Assembly: GCA_007119095.1 (NCBI GenBank)
Contig: SKQI01000189.1
Location: forward strand, 1 to 6,959
From: Wenzhouxiangella sp.
GTDB taxonomy: Bacteria; Pseudomonadota; Gammaproteobacteria; Xanthomonadales; Wenzhouxiangellaceae
Direction: 5' to 3'
Length of the DNA stretch: 6,959 bases
Under the pieces are notes generated by a model, which worked only from the letters and a program-made list of their open reading frames with translations, was not told the DNA's origin and ran no database searches. The position numbers and the translations under genes are program-made. Shown here piece after piece: positions 1 through 6,017 of this stretch. Numbering within the stretch: the stretch's first letter is position 1; every line of letters begins with the position of its first letter.

Positions 1-4
1 CACC

Positions 5-415
5 ATGAAATACCGGGTTTACTGGGAAGATACCGACGCCGGCGGAGTGGTCTACCACGCTCGCTACCTGGCCTTTTTCGAACGGGCCCGCTCCGACTGG
101 TTGCTCGGGCTGGGCTATCCCCAGGTCGAGTTGAAGAACAAGCTCAACCGCCTGTTCGCGGTCAGCCGTATGGATACCCATTTCATCAGCCCGGCGCGAC
201 TGGAGGATGAACTTGAAGTCAGCGTCGTCGTCGAACAGGTTCGGCCAGCCTCGGTGTACTTCAGCCAGACCATTCATCGCGTGGCCGACGGCGAACTGCT
301 GGCCCGGGCCGATGTCCGAGCGGTCTGTCTTGCCGCCGATACCTTCCGGCCGGCACGGGCGCCGGCCGTGCTGTTTAGAGCGATCAGAAAACTACAACGG
401 GAAACGGATTCATGA
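5..415 (+). CDS. ybgC: YbgC acyl-CoA thioesterase of the Tol-Pal cluster (5' end probably outside window)
   Basis: Hotdog-fold thioesterase of the 4-hydroxybenzoyl-CoA thioesterase family. Known members hydrolyse acyl-CoA in the cytoplasm and are linked to phospholipid metabolism, although their exact role beside the Tol system is unsettled. The hallmark EDTDAGGVVYHARY lies at residues 8-21; D11 corresponds to the catalytic Asp18 of the E. coli protein, and the helix with FFERAR follows. The first visible ATG gives 136 aa, close to the usual 130-140. However, E. coli has seven more residues before this motif, the codon before this ATG (Thr) continues the alignment, and no ribosome binding site fits in the 4 nt available. 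The true start is therefore probably upstream of the window. The stop overlaps the tolQ start by 4 nt (ATGA), which implies one transcript and translational coupling. Function is certain at family level; only the start is doubtful. Confidence 0.95.
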   Translation: MKYRVYWEDTDAGGVVYHARYLAFFERARSDWLLGLGYPQVELKNKLNRLFAVSRMDTHFISPARLEDELEVSVVVEQVRPASVYFSQTIHRVADGELLARADVRAVCLAADTFRPARAPAVLFRAIRKLQRETDS

Positions 416-1104
416 ATTCATCGCAAATGGGCATCTGGGAGCTGATCCTTGAAGCCAGTCTGCTGGTGCAGGGCGTCATGGCCCTGCTGGTGCTGGCCTC
501 GTTGGCCTCCTGGATGGTGATTTTCCGCAAGCGCCAGCAGCTGGGCCGGGCGGAAAAGCGGGCCAACGCCTTTGAGGAAAAATTCTGGTCCGGGGCCGAC
601 TTGAACCAGCTGTACGACAAGGTGGCCGGCAAGTCTGATGGACGCGAAGGTATCGAGTCGATCTTCGAATCGGGTTTTCGCGAGTTCTCGCGGCTGCGCG
701 AAGAGCGGCACCTGAACCCGGACACGCTTACCAACGGTGCCCAGCGCGCCATGCGTGTGACCCTGACCCGGGAAATGGAGCGCCTCGAACATCACTTGAG
801 CTTCCTGGCAACGGTCGGATCGGTCAGCCCGTATGTCGGACTGTTCGGCACGGTCTGGGGCATCATGAATTCGTTTCGCGGCCTGGCCGGCGCCCAGCAG
901 GCGACCATCGCCATGGTCGCCCCGGGTATTGCCGAGGCCCTGATTGCCACCGCCATGGGCCTGTTCGCGGCCATCCCGGCCGTGGTTGCCTTCAACAAAT
1001 ACTCCTCGCAGGTCGAGCGGCTGGAAATGCGCTACGACAACTTCAAGGAAGAGTTCGCCGCCATTCTTCATCGTCAGGCCCGGCGCCTGACCGAAAAGGC
1101 CTGA
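412..1104 (+). CDS. tolQ: TolQ, inner-membrane proton-channel subunit
   Basis: TolQ belongs to the MotA/TolQ/ExbB family. With TolR it forms the inner-membrane motor that uses the proton gradient to energise TolA during outer-membrane constriction at division. The product is 230 aa, the same length as E. coli TolQ. Three membrane helices are visible at about residues 15-37, 128-156 and 165-194, with a large cytoplasmic loop between the first and second. The signature SPYVGLFGTVWGIM is at 138-151 and APGIAEALIATAMGLFAAIP at 170-189. T147 and T180 match E. coli T145 and T178, polar residues of the proton path. The start overlaps the ybgC stop in an ATGA, with a GGGA purine run about 9 nt upstream. 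It carries 8 lysines, all outside the membrane helices, unlike the periplasmic proteins downstream. ExbB is excluded by the match to TolQ motifs and by the tol neighbours. Confidence 0.98.
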   Translation: MNSSQMGIWELILEASLLVQGVMALLVLASLASWMVIFRKRQQLGRAEKRANAFEEKFWSGADLNQLYDKVAGKSDGREGIESIFESGFREFSRLREERHLNPDTLTNGAQRAMRVTLTREMERLEHHLSFLATVGSVSPYVGLFGTVWGIMNSFRGLAGAQQATIAMVAPGIAEALIATAMGLFAAIPAVVAFNKYSSQVERLEMRYDNFKEEFAAILHRQARRLTEKA

Positions 1105-1110
1105 TCGGCG

Positions 1111-1536
1111 ATGTCTGAGCATTACATCCGGCGCCGGCGCAAGCGCATGTCGGAAATGAACGTTGTGCCCTATATCGACGTCATGCTGGTGCTGCTTGTG
1201 ATTTTCATGATTACCGCCCCGCTGATGAATCTCGGGGTGGAAATCGACCTGCCGCAGGCCACCGCCGAGGCGCTCAGCGATCAGGGCGATCCGCTGATGG
1301 TCACGGTCACCCGCAGCGGAGACTTCTACCTGGATACCGGTGACCAGCCGCAGTTGGTCGACGGTGACACCCTGGTCAGCACGATTGCCGCCATTGCCGC
1401 GCGCAATCCCGATTTGCAGGTGCTGGTTGGCGGTGATCGTGACGCGGCCTACCAACATATTTACGCCGCGATGGTCTACCTGCAGCGCGCCGGTGTACCG
1501 TCGGTCGGGCTGATCGGCGATCCCGAAGAAGACTGA
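1111..1536 (+). CDS. tolR: TolR, motor subunit with a single membrane anchor
   Basis: TolR is the ExbD/MotB-like partner of TolQ. A dimer sits in the TolQ ring, and its periplasmic part is thought to contact peptidoglycan. The product is 141 aa (E. coli 142). A short Arg-rich cytoplasmic tail (RRRRKR, residues 7-12) precedes the conserved MNVVPYIDVMLVLLVIFMIT at 16-35. D23 is the essential proton-carrying aspartate and falls at exactly the E. coli position. The periplasmic domain (about 40-141) ends with the family motif YQHIYAAMVYLQRAGVPSVG at 114-133. It lies 6 nt after tolQ, with only a weak AAAAGG about 11 nt before the ATG, so coupling to tolQ translation is likely. The only lysine is K11 in the cytoplasmic tail; none occurs in the periplasmic part. 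Confidence 0.98.
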   Translation: MSEHYIRRRRKRMSEMNVVPYIDVMLVLLVIFMITAPLMNLGVEIDLPQATAEALSDQGDPLMVTVTRSGDFYLDTGDQPQLVDGDTLVSTIAAIAARNPDLQVLVGGDRDAAYQHIYAAMVYLQRAGVPSVGLIGDPEED

Positions 1537-1552
1537 CCGACCGCCGCCCGGC

Positions 1553-2536
1553 ATGGCCAACATGATTTCGCCCCAGCGCAAACAGGCACTGAAGGACGGG
1601 CTGCAGGCATTCGGCCTGGCCGTAGCCGTGCATTTGGCCTTTGGCCTGCTGCTGTTCATTGGTGCCTGGGACTGGCCGCGCTTTGACCGACCCGATCCGC
1701 CGGTGCGGGTGACACTGGTCGACATGGGGCCGATGGTCGAGCAGCGCCGCGCTGAAGAGGCCGAGCGCCAGGCCGATCAGGAGCGTCAGCAACAAGCCGA
1801 GCAGGAACGCCAGCGTCAGCTGGAACAACAACGCCAGGCCGAGCAGGCCCGGCGCGAGGAGGAGCAGCGCCGCCAGGAGGCCGAGCGCCAGCGCGAAATC
1901 GAACGCCAGCGCGAGATCGAGCGGCGGGAGCGCGAACTGGCCGAGCGCCGTGCGGAACAGGAACGACGTGAGGCCGAGGCGCAGCGCCAGGCCGAGCTGG
2001 AGCGCCAGCGCCGGCGCGAAGAAGAGCGCCAGAGAATTGAACAGGAGCGTCGCGAGGCCGAACAAGCGCAGCAGCGGGAACTCGAGGAGCTGCGGCGCCA
2101 GCGCGAAGAAGCCCAGCGCCGCCGCGAGGAAGAAGAACGCCGCCTGGCCGAGCTGGCCGAACGCCGTGCCGCAGAAGATGCCGAGCGCCAGGCCCGTGAG
2201 GAGGCCGAGCGTCTGCGTCTGGCCGCCGAGCAGGCAGCCGCGGACGCCCGCCGCGCAACCCTGCGCGAGGAGTACATCAGTACCATCCGTGAGCTGGTTC
2301 GGCGTAACTGGAACCGGCCGCCGACCACCCGACCCGGCGTGATGTGCCGGGTGCGCGTCGTCCAGATTCCCGGCGGGGAAATAATTGCCGCCGAAATTGT
2401 CCGACCCTGCAACGCCGACGAAGCGACCCGCCGTTCCATTGTTTCGGCCGTGATGCGGGTTGGCGAACTTCCCTACCGAGGTTACGAGAGTGTATTTGCC
2501 AGAGAAATTGATTTCGACTTCCGCTTCGATGGTTAA
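1553..2536 (+). CDS. tolA: TolA, periplasm-spanning force-transmitting protein
   Basis: TolA is anchored in the inner membrane, is energised by TolQR and reaches across the periplasm to TolB and Pal. It is 327 aa, shorter than the 421 aa of E. coli, mainly because the middle helix is shorter. Domain I: cytoplasmic tail 1-15 and membrane helix about 17-38 containing H27. The serine expected four residues earlier (E. coli S18, paired with H22) is A23 here. Domain II: about 62-238, an unbroken charged helix of Arg, Glu, Gln and Ala. Domain III: about 239-327, with YISTIRELVRRNWNRP at 241-256 and C265/C286, which probably form the disulfide known from E. coli TolA. No lysine occurs after K14. No clear Shine-Dalgarno precedes the ATG; a second ATG three codons on is an alternative start. 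The 3' end overlaps tolB by 8 nt. Confidence 0.97.
   Translation: MANMISPQRKQALKDGLQAFGLAVAVHLAFGLLLFIGAWDWPRFDRPDPPVRVTLVDMGPMVEQRRAEEAERQADQERQQQAEQERQRQLEQQRQAEQARREEEQRRQEAERQREIERQREIERRERELAERRAEQERREAEAQRQAELERQRRREEERQRIEQERREAEQAQQRELEELRRQREEAQRRREEEERRLAELAERRAAEDAERQAREEAERLRLAAEQAAADARRATLREEYISTIRELVRRNWNRPPTTRPGVMCRVRVVQIPGGEIIAAEIVRPCNADEATRRSIVSAVMRVGELPYRGYESVFAREIDFDFRFDG
1883..1918 (+). repeat. 18-bp tandem duplication within the tolA helix coding region
   Basis: Two adjacent in-frame 18-bp units, 1883-1900 (GAGCGCCAGCGCGAAATC) and 1901-1918, differ at only two third-codon positions. Each encodes ERQREI (residues 111-116 and 117-122), and a degenerate third unit (ERRERE) follows. 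They lie inside a broader low-complexity stretch, about 1738-2270, rich in the GAGCGCCAG motif, which encodes domain II. The near-identity at DNA level suggests slippage or unequal exchange that lengthens or shortens the helix without breaking frame. Confidence 0.8.
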
Positions 2537-3836
2537 GCGCCTGGTACTGCTGGGCTTTGTGCTTGGCTTGCTGCCGGCCTCGGCCTGGTCCCAGCTGCGC
2601 ATCGAAATTGTCGATGGGGTTGAGGGTGCCATGCCGATCGCCGTGGCGCCGTTTGCCTGGGACTCATCCGAGCCCGAACCGGCCACCGGCGTGGCCGAGA
2701 TCATCAGCGCCAACCTGCGCCGCTCCGGTTTGTTCGACCCCATGGCCGAGCGCGACATGATCGATCGGCCCACCCGCCCCCCGGAAGTGCGTTTTGGCAC
2801 CTGGCGGCTGCTGCGTGTCGATCACGTGGTGGTTGGCCGTGTTACCGATGGAGAAGATGGCTGGGGCCAGGAAATCGAGTACCACCTGCTTGATGTCCAC
2901 ACCGGTCGCATCCTGCTCTCGCAAGCCCTGCCTGTGGCTCCCGGCGATCTGCGGTTCGGCGCCCACCGGGTCAGTGACGCCGTATACGAAGCGCTGATTG
3001 GTATTCCCGGTGCGTTTGCGACCCGTATCGCCTACGTGGTCGTAACCGGTCTGGGCACGGGCGAGGAGGTCTTCGAGCTGGTCGTGGCAGATGCCGACGG
3101 TCACAACCCGCAGACCATCGTGCGCAATACACAGCCCATTCTGTCGCCGGCCTGGTCGCCTGACGGCCGCCGCCTGGCCTACGTTTCCTTTGCGACCGGG
3201 CGTTCCAATGTCATTGTCCAGGACCTGTTTACCGGCCAGATGCGTACGGTCAGTTCTGAGCGCGGCATCAACGGTGCCCCGGCCTGGTCGCCTGACGGCC
3301 GTGAACTGGCCGTCAGTCTGTCGCGCGGCGGCAGCCCGGATATCTGGGTGATTGATGTCGACGGCGAAGCCCGGCCGCGCCAGCTGACCCATCACTGGTC
3401 AATCAATACCGAGGCGGCCTGGTCACACGATGGACGCCATATTTATTTCACATCGGATCGGGCTGGGCGTCCGCAGATCTATCGGATGGATCGCAGCGGT
3501 GACAATGTGACGAGAATCACGAACGAGGGTCGATATAACGCTCGCCCCAGCCTGGCAAACGACGACCGTTTCCTCGCCGTGGTCTACAGCGACGGCGACA
3601 ACGATTTCCGCATTGCAATCCATGATCGCGAAACGGAGCGTTTACGTGTATTATCTGATGGCCGGCTGGACGAGTCGCCCAGTTTCGCGCCGAATGGCAG
3701 CATGGTTTTGTACGCTGCGCGCCAGCAGGGACGCGGCGTGCTTGCTGCTGTTTCCGCGGATGGCCGGGTCAGGCAGCGACTCGTGGTTAGTGAAGGCGAT
3801 GTACGGGAGCCGGCCTGGTCGCCAATAATTCGATAA
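2529..3836 (+). CDS. tolB: TolB, periplasmic beta-propeller protein
   Basis: TolB is a soluble periplasmic protein that binds Pal and TolA and switches Pal between outer membrane and peptidoglycan. It is 435 aa from the ATG at 2529 (E. coli 430). The signal peptide MVKRLVLLGFVLGLLPASAW is followed by QLRIEI, which aligns with the E. coli mature start EVRIVI, so cleavage after S21 is likely. The N-terminal alpha/beta domain is about 22-160 (PIAVAPF at 36-42). The six-bladed propeller is about 165-435, with blade motifs WSPDG at 209 and 253, WSHDG at 298, FAPNG at 386 and WSP at 430. The in-frame TTG at 2460 would put 23 residues before a perfect signal peptide, so I reject it. There is no Shine-Dalgarno before 2529 and the start sits inside tolA, so reinitiation after tolA is the likely mode. 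The only lysine is K3, in the signal peptide. Confidence 0.97.
   Translation: MVKRLVLLGFVLGLLPASAWSQLRIEIVDGVEGAMPIAVAPFAWDSSEPEPATGVAEIISANLRRSGLFDPMAERDMIDRPTRPPEVRFGTWRLLRVDHVVVGRVTDGEDGWGQEIEYHLLDVHTGRILLSQALPVAPGDLRFGAHRVSDAVYEALIGIPGAFATRIAYVVVTGLGTGEEVFELVVADADGHNPQTIVRNTQPILSPAWSPDGRRLAYVSFATGRSNVIVQDLFTGQMRTVSSERGINGAPAWSPDGRELAVSLSRGGSPDIWVIDVDGEARPRQLTHHWSINTEAAWSHDGRHIYFTSDRAGRPQIYRMDRSGDNVTRITNEGRYNARPSLANDDRFLAVVYSDGDNDFRIAIHDRETERLRVLSDGRLDESPSFAPNGSMVLYAARQQGRGVLAAVSADGRVRQRLVVSEGDVREPAWSPIIR
3147..3169 (+). repeat. 23-bp direct repeat, copy 1 (tolB propeller blade motif)
   Basis: This copy is identical over 23 bp to 3279-3301, and 15 bp from 3146 to 3160 recur at 3809-3823. 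It encodes PAWSPDG, the blade signature of the TolB propeller. The copy spacing of 132 bp equals 44 codons, one blade repeat. Confidence 0.8.
3279..3301 (+). repeat. 23-bp direct repeat, copy 2 (tolB propeller blade motif)
   Basis: Exact second copy of 3147-3169, encoding PAWSPDG of the next blade. Sequence on both sides diverges at once, so only the motif itself is preserved at nucleotide level. Confidence 0.8.
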
Positions 3837-3865
3837 ATGCCCCCTAACAATCATTGTGAAATCGT

Positions 3866-3870
3866 GGAGG
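3866..3870 (+). promoter_or_regulatory. Strong ribosome binding site of pal
   Basis: GGAGG (GGAGGT with the next base) lies 4 nt before the pal ATG, in the 38-nt gap after tolB. It is the best Shine-Dalgarno match before any gene in the window, which fits the need for many copies of Pal compared with the motor proteins. It also confirms the start at 3875. Confidence 0.8.
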
Positions 3871-3874
3871 TTTC

Positions 3875-4405
3875 ATGAACACTGTAATGCGTTTTGCCGC
3901 CCTTGTGATGATGGCTGCCCTCGTCGCCGCCTGCGCAAGGGAAGTGACCCCGGAGCCGGCACCGCCGGAGCCGACCCCGCCGCCGGCGCCGGAGCGTCCG
4001 GTCGAAACCGACCGTCTGGATCCGCGTGACTTCACCGATGCGCGCAATCTCGACAACCCGGACAGCCTGCTGAGTCAGCGCGTCATCTATTTCGAGTTTG
4101 ACCGCTCGAATGTGCGTGCCCAGTTCCGTCCGATCGTCGATGCGCATGCCGCTTATCTGCGGGGTAACCCGTCGGCGCGCGTCATCCTCGAAGGTCATAC
4201 TGACGAGCGCGGTTCTCGTGAGTACAACTTGGGGTTGGGCGAACGTCGCGGTAACTCGGTCTACGAAATCCTGCGTGCCTCCAACGTCCCCTCACGCCAG
4301 ATCGAGGTGGTGAGCTACGGAGAGGAGCGTCCGGTCTGTCGCGAAAGCAATGAAGATTGCTGGCAGCGCAACCGGCGCACGGAGATCGTCTACACCGCAC
4401 GCTGA
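3875..4405 (+). CDS. pal: Pal, peptidoglycan-associated outer-membrane lipoprotein
   Basis: Pal is an abundant lipoprotein that tethers the outer membrane to peptidoglycan and is recruited to division sites by the Tol machine. It is 176 aa (E. coli 173). The signal peptide ends in the lipobox VAAC with lipidated C20; the next residue is Ala, not the Asp inner-membrane retention signal, so outer-membrane sorting is expected. A proline-rich linker spans about 25-42. The OmpA-like domain is about 68-176 and contains GHTDERGSREYNLGLGERRG at 107-126. D110 and R125 occupy the positions that hold meso-diaminopimelate in the OmpA family. C155 and C162 may form a disulfide in the loop before the final QRNRRTEIVY. 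The whole protein contains no lysine, while the mature part has 23 arginines by my count. Confidence 0.98.
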   Translation: MNTVMRFAALVMMAALVAACAREVTPEPAPPEPTPPPAPERPVETDRLDPRDFTDARNLDNPDSLLSQRVIYFEFDRSNVRAQFRPIVDAHAAYLRGNPSARVILEGHTDERGSREYNLGLGERRGNSVYEILRASNVPSRQIEVVSYGEERPVCRESNEDCWQRNRRTEIVYTAR

Positions 4406-4406
4406 T

Positions 4407-5249
4407 ATGGCTGGCCTGGCAAACCACCGATTGCTTCTGCCCGGCATGGCGGCCCTGATGTTGGCCGCCATGCCCTTTTCCGTTCCTGCCCAGGACAGCG
4501 GCGATGCCATGCTGGTGGTGCGGGTGCAGGAATTGCTGGAAGAAATCCGCGAGCTGCGCGGCATGGTTGAGAGTCAGGCGCGCGAAATCGAGAATTTGCG
4601 CCGTCGCCAGCGTGACCAGTATCTTGATCTGGACCAGCGCCTGCAGCAGCTCGGTCGCGAAGGTGTTGTAACCGGCGCTGTGCCGGAGACGGATGCCGAC
4701 AGCCGCGACATCGTAGAGGATGTCAGGCCGATTCCGTCGGTGGCTGCCAGCCCCCGCGCTGATGTGCCTGAAGTCCGCGCGCCGATCGAGGCCGATTTCG
4801 AGGTCACTACCCTGCCTGCTCCGGCCGGTAGCGGCCCGCGCGACCTTGGCACACCCACGGACGATGAACAGGCAGCCTATGACCGCGCCTTCCGTGCTCT
4901 GCGCGAAACGCGCTACGCCGATGCCGCCGAAGCGTTCTCATCGTTCCTCGACCAATACCCGGACTCGGCCTATGCGCCGAATGCCAAGTACTGGCTCGCT
5001 GAAACCTACTATGTCACCCGCGATTTTGAAACCGCGCTGCGACTGTTCAATCAGTTGCTGGAACGCTACCCTGGCAGCAACAAGGAAGGCGATGCCTTGC
5101 TAAAGATCGGCTTCAGTCACTTCGAGCTGCGTCAGTGGAGCGAAGCACGTGCCGCGCTTGAGCAGGTTCGGGCCCAGCACCCGAATACGACGCTGGCTCG
5201 TTTGGCCGAGGGGCGGCTGCGGGATATGCGCTTGGCTGGGCACTTTTAA
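4407..5249 (+). CDS. cpoB: CpoB (YbgF), periplasmic TPR coordinator of the Tol system
   Basis: CpoB binds TolA and, in E. coli, coordinates Tol activity with the PBP1B peptidoglycan synthase at division. It is 280 aa from the ATG at 4407 (E. coli 263). The start is chosen because it gives a clean signal peptide, residues 1-28 ending in VPA, before QDSGDAM; the in-frame ATG at 4350 lies inside pal and adds 19 non-signal residues. A coiled coil at about 38-84 is the expected trimerisation segment. A Pro/Ala/Asp-rich linker runs about 90-150. TPR repeats at about 153-270 include AYDRAFRALRETRYADAAEA (157-176), YPDSAYAPNAKYWLAETYY (184-202) and YPGSNKEGDALLKIGFSHFE (221-240). The start is 1 nt after the pal stop, without a nearby Shine-Dalgarno, so it is probably coupled to pal. 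It has three lysines (194, 226, 233). Confidence 0.96.
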   Translation: MAGLANHRLLLPGMAALMLAAMPFSVPAQDSGDAMLVVRVQELLEEIRELRGMVESQAREIENLRRRQRDQYLDLDQRLQQLGREGVVTGAVPETDADSRDIVEDVRPIPSVAASPRADVPEVRAPIEADFEVTTLPAPAGSGPRDLGTPTDDEQAAYDRAFRALRETRYADAAEAFSSFLDQYPDSAYAPNAKYWLAETYYVTRDFETALRLFNQLLERYPGSNKEGDALLKIGFSHFELRQWSEARAALEQVRAQHPNTTLARLAEGRLRDMRLAGHF

Positions 5250-5328
5250 AGCGCTTTGGCGCTTCGGGTAGAACAGCAGAGGGGTAGCAGGAAGAGGACG
5301 GTTCGTCGCTCCTTCCAGGAAAGCGTGC
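5249..5328 (+). promoter_or_regulatory. Leader before queE with possible alternative RNA hairpins
   Basis: Two inverted repeats are visible. AAGCGC-TTTG-GCGCTT (5249-5264) is a 6-bp stem with a 4-nt loop that begins in the cpoB stop codon. The second (5290-5316) pairs GGAAG with CTTCC outside and GACG with CGTC around loop GTT. The likely queE Shine-Dalgarno, AGGAAAG (5317-5323), follows at once. GCGCTTT (5251-5257) can also pair with AAAGCGT (5320-5326) at that site, which excludes the first hairpin. No T run follows either stem, so a terminator is unlikely. No preQ1 riboswitch core is recognisable. A regulatory role is inference only. Confidence 0.3.
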
Positions 5329-5973
5329 ATGTCTGACGACCGCCTGAAAATTACCGAGATTTTCGCTTCCATTCAAGGTGAGTCGGACCTGGTGGGGTGG
5401 CCGACGGTGTTTGTGCGGCTGACCGGTTGTCCGCTCCGCTGTCGCTGGTGTGATACGCCGTATTCTTTTCATGGCGGTGAGTGGTGGGCCTTCGATCAGA
5501 TCGTTGAGGAAATTCGTCGACTTGGTCCGAACCGCGTGTGTGTTACCGGCGGCGAACCGCTGTCGCAGAAACGCTGTCTGAATTTGCTTGAGCGCTTGTG
5601 CGATGAAGGGTTCACGGTGTCGCTGGAAACCAGCGGTGCCATTTCGGTGGCCGATGTTGATCCGCGTGTCATCAAGGTGATGGATTTCAAGGCGCCGGGC
5701 TCTGCCGAAGTCGAGCGAAACCTGTGGGAGAATCTGGATCATCTTCAGCCCCATGACCAGATCAAGTTCGTGATCGCGGACCGGGCAGATTTCGACTGGG
5801 CGGCGGCTGAGCTCCAGTCTCGGCAGCTGGACCGCTGGCAAGTGCTTTTCTCGCCGGTCTGGAACGAATTGCAGCCGCAGGTGCTGGCCGAGTGGCTGCT
5901 TGAAGCCCGTCTGCCAGTGCGCCTGCAGGTGCAGTTGCACAAGTACCTGTGGGGTGAGGCGCCGGGCAGGTAA
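5329..5973 (+). CDS. queE: QueE, 7-carboxy-7-deazaguanine synthase (radical SAM)
   Basis: QueE converts 6-carboxy-5,6,7,8-tetrahydropterin to 7-carboxy-7-deazaguanine, a step of the queuosine tRNA-modification pathway, using S-adenosylmethionine, a [4Fe-4S] cluster and Mg2+. The product is 214 aa, a normal length. The cluster-binding CX3CX2C is C34-C38-C41 in TGCPLRCRWCDTPYSF. FASIQGES (12-19) is the substrate-side N-terminal motif, VTGGEPL (72-78) the SAM-binding motif, DFKAPGS (119-125) the family motif and LQVQLHKYLWG (199-209) the characteristic C-terminus. AGGAAAG sits 5 nt before the ATG. A place behind tol-pal-cpoB is common in gammaproteobacteria, usually with queC next; here cysQ follows instead. 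Pyruvate-formate-lyase activating enzymes share the cysteine motif but lack this C-terminus. Confidence 0.96.
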   Translation: MSDDRLKITEIFASIQGESDLVGWPTVFVRLTGCPLRCRWCDTPYSFHGGEWWAFDQIVEEIRRLGPNRVCVTGGEPLSQKRCLNLLERLCDEGFTVSLETSGAISVADVDPRVIKVMDFKAPGSAEVERNLWENLDHLQPHDQIKFVIADRADFDWAAAELQSRQLDRWQVLFSPVWNELQPQVLAEWLLEARLPVRLQVQLHKYLWGEAPGR

Positions 5974-5978
5974 CAAGG

Positions 5979-5984
5979 TACAAT
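5979..5984 (+). promoter_or_regulatory. Possible -10 element for cysQ
   Basis: TACAAT, one mismatch from TATAAT, lies 33 nt before the cysQ ATG in the short gap after queE. I see no convincing -35 hexamer at 16-18 bp spacing, so this is a weak prediction. cysQ could equally be read through from queE. Confidence 0.25.
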
Positions 5985-6017
5985 CATTGGCTAACCTTGG
6001 ATGGAGAACTGAGAACA

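Noticed and set aside
418..1725. 435-aa open frame on the - strand across tolQ and tolR
   Set aside because: It is fully antisense to conserved tolQ and tolR, has His/Gly/Arg-rich shadow composition and no family resemblance.
2460..2528. Earlier in-frame TTG start for tolB
   Set aside because: It would place 23 residues before a complete signal peptide and overlap tolA by 77 nt; the ATG at 2529 fits the family.
1376..2800. 474-aa open frame on the - strand across tolR, tolA and tolB
   Set aside because: It lies antisense to three certain genes. Its composition (long runs of Leu/Ala/Gly) is what Arg/Glu-rich tolA codons give when read backwards in G+C-rich DNA, and it has no recognisable domain.
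4350..4406. Earlier in-frame ATG for cpoB inside pal
   Set aside because: It adds 19 polar residues ahead of the signal peptide; the ATG at 4407, right after the pal stop, gives a proper exported protein.
5249..5264. Intrinsic terminator between cpoB and queE
   Set aside because: The stem is only 6 bp and is followed by CGGGTAG, with no T run.
5249..5328. preQ1 riboswitch before queE
   Set aside because: I could not find the conserved pseudoknot elements of the known preQ1 classes; only simple inverted repeats are present.
6001..6012. Three-codon mini frame (ATG GAG AAC TGA) before cysQ, as a possible leader peptide
   Set aside because: It is too short for significance, has no ribosome binding site and no attenuator structure around it.
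5997..6017. TTG start giving CysQ seven extra residues
   Set aside because: No ribosome binding site favours it, and the family N-terminus aligns with the ATG at 6018.
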